From Planctomycetales bacterium (GTDB lineage: Bacteria; Planctomycetota; Planctomycetia; Pirellulales; Thermoguttaceae): 21,176 nucleotides of DNA. Of this stretch, positions 16,742-21,176 are shown one piece after another (position 1 is the first letter of the stretch; each line of letters begins with the position of its first letter). The stretch is from positions 1 through 21,176 of the forward strand of contig SKOZ01000019.1 in the NCBI GenBank assembly GCA_007119795.1, given 5' to 3'. Position numbers and translations under genes: made by a program. The notes beneath the pieces are model-generated. The model was not told the origin of the DNA and did no database searches. It saw only the letters and a list, made by a program, of their open reading frames with translations.

Positions 16742-17413
16742 GGCAGTGCGAATCGACGCATGGGCTCGCCGCGGCGCGACACGGGTCGCGCACGCCGCTG
16801 CCCATTCGGGGAGACTTATTACCTTGAATACTATCGGTATCGATTGTGCGGGTCTTGAGTGTTGAAGTGGCTTCCAAAGATGAGGGGAATGGGAGGATTG
16901 TGGCGAATGTCCTCCGGCGGGGGCTCGGCCGCGACGCCGGCCTTTCCCCACGAGAGGTTTTTGGGGGCCGTGCTGGTGCGTGTGACCTGCAAGTGCAGGC
17001 GGGGGTGGGGGGCCGCGGGAATGCCGGTCGCACCCGACGGCACGGTGTCGGCTGAAAACGACGGCTTGCAGGGCCGGCGGATACGCGCGGCGCTCGTGCT
17101 CTGTCTAACTCGAGTTTGCCGGTAGTGGGCGGCAAGCTCGGCCGTGAACCCTTTTGGGAATGACGGGAGGGGGCCTTCCCGAAATGGGCGGGAGAGGGAA
17201 TGGGCTATCTCTTCCCTCCGTTTCCTCGTGCTCGGTCTTCTCGACCGTTTCTTGTCCCCTTCCCCTTCTCCCTTCCCCCGGTTTCCTCCTGTTCAAAAGA
17301 AGAACGACAAGAGAGCGGGCGCCTTGCCCACCTTTCTGGAACAGGAGGGAACGGAGGAAACAGAGGAGTATTGCACAGAGCTGGACATTAGTAAACTCCA
17401 GCTGGACAGACCA
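16742..17413. other. 672 bp non-coding region with a repeat element at its left-facing end
   Basis: No credible gene: small frames here lack start signals and conserved pattern. The left 130 bp should carry the minus-strand promoter of the 16741 operon. A relatively AT-rich patch at 16815-16865 contains ATCGGTATCGAT (16833-16844; arms ATCG/CGAT) and a possible minus-strand -10. The middle (16880-17100) is GC-rich without features I can name. From about 17190 the plus strand becomes strongly pyrimidine-rich, then purine-rich after 17330, reflecting the inverted repeat annotated separately. No tRNA or known riboswitch was recognised. Confidence 0.5.
17281..17352. repeat. Imperfect inverted repeat, likely dispersed planctomycete-type intergenic element
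   Basis: GTTTCCTCCTGTTC (17281-17294) and GAACAGGAGGGAAC (17339-17352) match as reverse complements at 13 of 14 positions, with a 44 bp loop that contains GGGC/GCCC (17317-17320, 17326-17329). The flanks extend the relation: purine-rich sequence with aggaaacggaggg-like units lies to the right on the plus strand and to the left on the minus strand. Translated, the right arm reads LEQEGTEETEE, a peptide type I recall from annotated fragments in planctomycete intergenic DNA. It lies 61 bp past the TPR gene stop, so it may also fold in that transcript's 3' end. Confidence 0.6.
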
Positions 17414-18340
17414 CTAGCGGCGTAGGTCGCCGGGCCGATCGGCAAGCTCCAGCCGGTCGAGCAGGTCTTGGCTGGGCCGGTGAGCGGGATCGCGAGCGAG
17501 TGCCTCGCGGGCGGCGCGCGCCGCATCCTCGTAGCGCCCGGCGAACAACTCCGCCTCGGCCATGTGGAAGAAGAGTTTGACCGATCCCTCACCGCGCTGG
17601 GCCGCAAGGTGGAAGCTTGCCAAGGCCTCCTCGTGTCTCCCCAACGTGTGGTAAGCGACTCCCTCCTCATAGAGGAGCTCGGCAGGCTGCTCGTCGGGCA
17701 GATAGGTGTCGAGCAACTGGTGGAGCACCGCCAGGGCACGCTGAGGCTGATTCATCTCGTGGTACAGGCTGGCGACGGCGGAGAGCAACTCGCGGTCGTT
17801 GGGCGCGCTGCCGAGGCCGCGCTGGAAATCGGCCAGGGCCTGCCGCAGATCACCGATCGCCCACATCACCTTCCCGCGAGCCGCCCATCCGGCGGCCATC
17901 CGGGGATCGAGATCGAGGGCGTATTCCGCCTCCTGGCGCGCCAGCTCCGTGAGGTCCAACTCCAGGAGCACTTCGGCCAGCGTGGCGCGGAGCGTGGCGT
18001 CGTCGGGAGCGAGGCGCAGGGCCTCGTCGAGATGCTCCCGGGCCTCGGCCCATGCCCCTCGGCGCCGGAGCGCCGTCGCCAAATGGCGCCGTGCCTCGAC
18101 GTCGCCGGGGTTGGTCTTGACCGCCTCGGCGAGAAGCGCTTCGGCCTCCGCCCACTCCCCCTGCTCCATCGCCGCCACCCCCTGCTGCCAGTAGCGGCGT
18201 GCCGCGGCCACGGAATCGGGAACCGGATTGCCGATTCCCGGCAGGCGGCATCCGCACGCCGGGATCGCGCCCAAGACCCCCACCAGCAGCAGAAGCCCTG
18301 CCGCCGCTCGGTCCACGCATCGCTGTTCCCGCACTTCCAT
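17414..18340 (-). CDS. Secreted TPR-repeat protein, probable lipoprotein
   Basis: 308 aa. An N-terminal charged start and hydrophobic segment (13-27) end in AIPAC with C29. This is an imperfect lipobox, so lipid anchoring to the envelope is likely but not certain; C31 of CGCRLP is an alternative. From about residue 45 the protein is a chain of tetratricopeptide repeats with the usual W/G/Y/A/P spacing, for example YWQQGVAAMEQGEWAEAEAL, LATALRRRGAWAEAREHL, LAEVLLELDLTELARQEAEY, VASLYHEMNQPQRALAVLHQ and HMAEAELFAGRYEDAARAAR. TPR arrays mediate protein contacts, and similar lipoproteins serve as pilotins or assembly factors for secretins. The ATG at 18340 is chosen because it immediately precedes the signal sequence. 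It is transcribed in the same direction as the pnt genes, 186 bp downstream of pntB, and may or may not be co-transcribed. Confidence 0.85.
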   Translation of the reverse strand: MEVREQRCVDRAAAGLLLLVGVLGAIPACGCRLPGIGNPVPDSVAAARRYWQQGVAAMEQGEWAEAEALLAEAVKTNPGDVEARRHLATALRRRGAWAEAREHLDEALRLAPDDATLRATLAEVLLELDLTELARQEAEYALDLDPRMAAGWAARGKVMWAIGDLRQALADFQRGLGSAPNDRELLSAVASLYHEMNQPQRALAVLHQLLDTYLPDEQPAELLYEEGVAYHTLGRHEEALASFHLAAQRGEGSVKLFFHMAEAELFAGRYEDAARAAREALARDPAHRPSQDLLDRLELADRPGDLRR

Positions 18341-18479
18341 GTCTGAGCCGACCGCCGAGACCACCCGACTGGGCAACGACACCACGCCCCGCGGCGAGCT
18401 TATCAGAATCCCCCTTACCCCGCGACCCCGTTTCGCCGCCGCCCCGCCGCGTACACCCCCCCACCTGAGACTCCACCGC

Positions 18480-18501
18480 CGTCGCCTGCGGGGGTGCGAC
18501 G
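18480..18501 (-). terminator. Hairpin downstream of pntB, possible terminator
   Basis: CGTCGC (18480-18485) and GCGACG (18496-18501) form a perfect 6 bp stem with a 10-nt loop, starting 25 bp past the pntB stop on the minus strand. There is no T tract after it, so a simple intrinsic terminator is doubtful; it could act with Rho or protect the 3' end. Confidence 0.3.
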
Positions 18502-18526
18502 CGCCGTCGTCCGCGGCGGTTCGCCG

Positions 18527-19930
18527 CTACTCCTTCAGTGCCGCGATCAGGTTGAGCATGGCCTTCTTGCCGTCGCCGAAGAGCATCAGGCAGTTATCGG
18601 CGGCAAAGAGGGGATTGGGGATGCCTGCGAAGCCGGGGCTCAGGCTCCGCTTGACGATGACCACGGTGCGGGCCTTGTCCACGTCGAGAATGGGCATGCC
18701 GGCGATGGGGCTCTTTGGGTCGGTGCGGGCAACGGGGTTCACCACGTCGTTGGCACCGATGACCAGCACCACGTCGGTCTGCGCGAACGTGGGGTTGATC
18801 TCGTCCATCTCCTTGAGCTGCTCGTAGGGAATCTCCGCCTCGGCCAGGAGCACGTTCATGTGGCCCGGCATCCGTCCCGCGACCGGGTGGATGGCGAACT
18901 CCACCTCCACGCCGCGGGCCTCGAGCACGTTGGCCAGGTCGCGGACGGCGTGTTGCGCCTGGGAGACGGCCATCCCGTAGCCGGGGACGATCACTGCCCG
19001 GCGGACGCCGTCGTAGAGCATGGCGACCTCCTCGGGCGTGGTCGCCTTGACTTTGCCGCCGTAGACCTCGTCGGCCGTAGGGGCCCCCTCCGTCGGTCCC
19101 AGCACGCCGAAGAGAACGTGCGAGAGGGAGCGGTTCATGGCCTTGCACATGATGGAGGTCAGGATCAGACCCGACGCCCCCACGAGCGAGCCCGCGATGA
19201 TCAGCACGGAGTTGTTCAGCACGAACCCCGTGGCCGCCGCGGCCAGACCGCTGTAGGAGTTGAGCAGCGCGATCACCACCGGCATGTCCGCCCCACCGAT
19301 GGGATTCACCAGCGTCAGTCCCAGGACCGAGGCGACGAGCACCAGGAACCAGTAGATCCAGACCTGGCCGGGGAAGGCGATGCCCAGGGCCAGCAGGCCG
19401 AGAACGATCAATCCCAGGAGCGCGTTGATCGGCTGCTGGGCGGGGTAGTCGAACGGCTTCCGGAAGGATTGGTATTCGCGCAGTTTGCCGAACGCCAGCA
19501 GGCTGCCCCAGAAGGTGACGGCGCCGATCAGCCCCGCGGCCAGAGCGGCCACGACCGTGGCCGCGGGATGAACGGCGGCGACTTCGGCAGCCTCCGTGGC
19601 GGGCTTTCTGGCCAGCAGTTGCTCGCCGGCCACGAGGACCGAAGCAGCCCCGCCGAAACCGTTGAACAGGGCCACCATCTCCGGCATGGCGGTCATTTGA
19701 ATCTTGATGGCCAATGTGGCGCCGATCGCCGCGCCGATGACCATGCCGATACCGAGCAGCCAGTAGCCGACGATCTGTTGGTCGAAAAGCGTTACGAGGA
19801 TGGCAATCAGCATCCCCGTGGCACCCAGGAGGTTTCCCCGCACGGCGGTCCGCGGGTGCGTGAGCCCCTTGAGGCCAAGGATGAACAGGACCGCGGCAAA
19901 CAGGTAAGCGAGGTTGATGATCGTTTCCAC
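18527..19930 (-). CDS. pntB: NAD(P) transhydrogenase, beta subunit (PntB)
   Basis: Membrane and NADP(H)-binding subunit of the proton-translocating transhydrogenase, which uses proton motive force to make NADPH from NADH. The GTG at 19930 gives 467 aa, close to the 462 of E. coli PntB; GGAG lies 11 bp upstream. The first 270 residues are a bundle of hydrophobic helices including MPEMVALFNGFGGAAS and PIGGADMPVVIALLNSYSGL. The C-terminal dIII domain has VPGYGMAVSQAQ, PVAGRMPGHMNVLLAEA, VIGANDVVNP, VIVKRSLSPGFAG and NPLF, the classic NADP-binding set. All signature motifs are present. It follows pntAB after 129 bp, a wider gap than usual for this operon, which contains a strong hairpin. Confidence 0.97.
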   Translation of the reverse strand: METIINLAYLFAAVLFILGLKGLTHPRTAVRGNLLGATGMLIAILVTLFDQQIVGYWLLGIGMVIGAAIGATLAIKIQMTAMPEMVALFNGFGGAASVLVAGEQLLARKPATEAAEVAAVHPAATVVAALAAGLIGAVTFWGSLLAFGKLREYQSFRKPFDYPAQQPINALLGLIVLGLLALGIAFPGQVWIYWFLVLVASVLGLTLVNPIGGADMPVVIALLNSYSGLAAAATGFVLNNSVLIIAGSLVGASGLILTSIMCKAMNRSLSHVLFGVLGPTEGAPTADEVYGGKVKATTPEEVAMLYDGVRRAVIVPGYGMAVSQAQHAVRDLANVLEARGVEVEFAIHPVAGRMPGHMNVLLAEAEIPYEQLKEMDEINPTFAQTDVVLVIGANDVVNPVARTDPKSPIAGMPILDVDKARTVVIVKRSLSPGFAGIPNPLFAADNCLMLFGDGKKAMLNLIAALKE

Positions 19931-19961
19931 GGTTTCTGCTTCTCCACGGGCAGCACATGGC

Positions 19962-19982
19962 GGGCCTCGTGCTGCGAGGCCC
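19962..19982 (-). other. Perfect 8 bp hairpin between pntAB and pntB
   Basis: GGGCCTCG (19962-19969), loop TGCTG, CGAGGCCC (19975-19982): a perfect GC-rich stem in the 129 bp gap, ending 32 bp before the pntB start. No T tract follows on the minus strand, so it is more likely an RNA-processing, stability or translation-modulating element than a terminator. Confidence 0.5.
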
Positions 19983-20059
19983 ACCGATGTCGATGGTCTG
20001 GCCTTGTTCGTTGTCGGTAGTCCGTCGGTGGATCGTGGGCCGCGGCAAGCCCCCCGGGC

Positions 20060-20338
20060 CTATCGCTTGCGGCGGAACATCTCCAGCATACGGTTGGTGA
20101 CCATGAAGCCGCCGACGACGTTGACCGTAGCCAGGATCACGGCGGTGAATCCCAGCAGAGCGGCCAGCGGGCCGTGGTCCGCGCCCGCGGCCACGAGGGC
20201 TCCCACGAGGGTGATCCCCGAGATGGCATTCGAGCCCGACATCAAGGGTGTGTGGAGCGTGGGGGGAATCTTGGTGATGATCTCGAAGCCCACGAAGATG
20301 GCGAGCACGAAGACCGTCAGGGCAATGATCAGATCCAT
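20060..20338 (-). CDS. pntAB: NAD(P) transhydrogenase, alpha subunit part 2 (PntAB)
   Basis: 92 aa membrane subunit (dII helices) of the three-subunit form of transhydrogenase, where the E. coli PntA C-terminal region is a separate protein. It has three hydrophobic helices (about 2-20, 42-55, 60-79) and the family signature KIPPTLHTPLMSGSNAISGI (29-48), ending in the basic tail MFRRKR. The ATG overlaps the pntAA stop by one base (TGATG), so translation is coupled. A longer frame upstream is Arg/Pro-rich and lies inside pntAA, so the start at 20338 is clear. Together with PntAA and PntB it forms the proton channel complex. Confidence 0.95.
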   Translation of the reverse strand: MDLIIALTVFVLAIFVGFEIITKIPPTLHTPLMSGSNAISGITLVGALVAAGADHGPLAALLGFTAVILATVNVVGGFMVTNRMLEMFRRKR

Positions 20339-21176
20339 CAGGGGATGTCTCCCTGGTTGGCTTGGTCGCCGGGAGTGGCGATGCCGGCGGCCTCGCACAC
20401 GCCGGGGTGGACGAGGCGGCCGTCGCGGGCGACCAACGTTTCGCGGATGATTTCGTCTTCCAGGTCGATCTTCCACTGGCCGTCGGCCAGGAGATTCAAG
20501 AGGAACGTGGTGATGTTCTTCGAGTACATCTGGCTGGCGTGGTAGGGAATCTCGGCCGGCAGGTTCGCCGGGCCCAGGATCTGCACGCCGCCGTGGACGA
20601 CGGTCTGGCCGGGCTGGGTCAGCTCGCAGTTGCCGCCCCGCTCGGCCGCCAGATCGACGACCACCGAGCCGGGGGGCATGGCTTCGACCATGCCCCCCGT
20701 GACCAGCACGGGAGCTCTCTTGCCGGGGACGGCGGCGGTGGTGATCACCACGTCGCTCTCGGCGACGACACGGGCCATCATCTCCCGCTGGCGAGCGTAG
20801 AAGGCGTCGTCCATAGCCTGGGCGTAGCCGCCGCCTCCCTCGCCCGCGTCGAGCGCGAGCTCGACGAACTTGCCGCCTAGGCTCTCGACCTGCTCCTTGA
20901 CCGCGGGGCGGACGTCGTAGGCCCTGGCGACGGCACCCAGGCGGCGGGCCGTGGCGATCGCCTGCAGGCCCGCCACCCCCGCCCCGACGATGAAGACCTT
21001 CGCGGCGGTGATCGTCCCCGCCGCGGTCATCAGCATGGGAAACATCCGCGGCAGCGCCGTGGCGGCCAGCAATACGGCGCGGTAGCCGGCCACGGTCGCC
21101 TGCGAGGAGAGCACGTCCATGCTCTGGGCGCGGGTGATGCGGGGGAGCAACTCGAGGGCAAACAGCGTGGCGCCGC
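20338..21176 (-). CDS. pntAA: NAD(P) transhydrogenase, alpha subunit part 1 (PntAA), 5' end outside the window
   Basis: Soluble NAD(H)-binding dI subunit. The frame stays open to the right edge and reads FALELLPRITRAQSMDVLSS there, a conserved internal stretch of the family, so about 100 or more N-terminal residues are missing. The Rossmann motif VGAGVAGLQAIATARRLGA is followed by AYDVRP (NAD-selective Asp), then VVITTAAVPGKRAPVLVT and SVVVDLAAERGGNCE. The protein ends after the IPYHASQMYSKN region with no membrane helices, as expected for the split alpha subunit. It is related to alanine dehydrogenase, but the adjacent pntAB and pntB settle the call. It is the first pnt gene seen, with pntAB coupled by a TGATG overlap. 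Confidence 0.96.
   Translation of the reverse strand, partial: GATLFALELLPRITRAQSMDVLSSQATVAGYRAVLLAATALPRMFPMLMTAAGTITAAKVFIVGAGVAGLQAIATARRLGAVARAYDVRPAVKEQVESLGGKFVELALDAGEGGGGYAQAMDDAFYARQREMMARVVAESDVVITTAAVPGKRAPVLVTGGMVEAMPPGSVVVDLAAERGGNCELTQPGQTVVHGGVQILGPANLPAEIPYHASQMYSKNITTFLLNLLADGQWKIDLEDEIIRETLVARDGRLVHPGVCEAAGIATPGDQANQGDIP

Noticed and set aside
17105..17425. Several overlapping small open frames around the repeat element
   Set aside because: Compositional bias from polypurine/polypyrimidine tracts explains them; the sequence behaves as an inverted repeat, not a gene.
18494..20020. Long plus-strand open frame opposite pntB
   Set aside because: PntB on the minus strand has complete transhydrogenase motifs; the opposite frame has none.

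Overview
The window is GC-rich, densely coded bacterial chromosome. The best guess at the organism is a planctomycete (Planctomycetota). This rests on the LexA recognition region (HINSPNGVMCHL, then a REPGMSRAI segment), which looks like planctomycete LexA from memory; on large proline/alanine-rich envelope proteins; on frequent lack of clear Shine-Dalgarno sequences; and on an intergenic inverted repeat whose translation gives a LEQEGTEETE-type peptide of the sort that recurs in planctomycete intergenic repeats. That assignment is inference.

Layout. 1-8575 (+) is a type IV pilus / type II secretion type machine: a partial PilP/GspC-like protein, an inner-membrane-anchored secretin with a long C-terminal tail, then a sensor histidine kinase, a single-domain response regulator and a STAS protein, followed directly by the GspE/PilB ATPase and the GspF/PilC platform protein. 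The regulator and STAS genes overlap by 4 bp, as do the ATPase and platform genes, so the signalling trio appears to be part of the pilus/secretion operon. 8816-9766 is malate dehydrogenase. 9870-10367 is a YpsA-type SLOG (Rossmann nucleotide-binding) protein whose 3' end overlaps the convergent lexA gene (10339-10944, -) by 29 bp. A perfect palindrome TGTAC-N4-GTACA lies in the SLOG promoter region, and a one-mismatch copy lies in the lexA promoter region. This suggests a lineage-specific SOS box and an SOS-controlled SLOG gene.

11354-13745 (+) is a coupled pair: an unrecognised conserved-looking protein carrying a run of ten G, and a stand-alone SNF2 helicase. 13768-16741 (-) is a three-gene unit: a single-pass membrane protein with a long low-complexity tail, a BY-kinase/ParA-like protein whose P-loop lysine is replaced by cysteine, and an intact ExeA-type AAA ATPase. 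16742-17413 is non-coding and carries the inverted-repeat element. 17414-18340 (-) is a secreted, probably lipid-anchored TPR protein. 18527-21176 (-) encodes the three-subunit proton-translocating transhydrogenase PntAA-PntAB-PntB; pntAA runs off the right edge.

Most interesting leads: the LexA/SLOG pair with its GTAC-type box, the signalling trio embedded in the pilus/secretion operon with a STAS protein lacking its phosphoacceptor serine, and the membrane protein / degenerate kinase-like protein / AAA ATPase operon. No tRNA, rRNA, CRISPR array, transposase or phage gene was seen.
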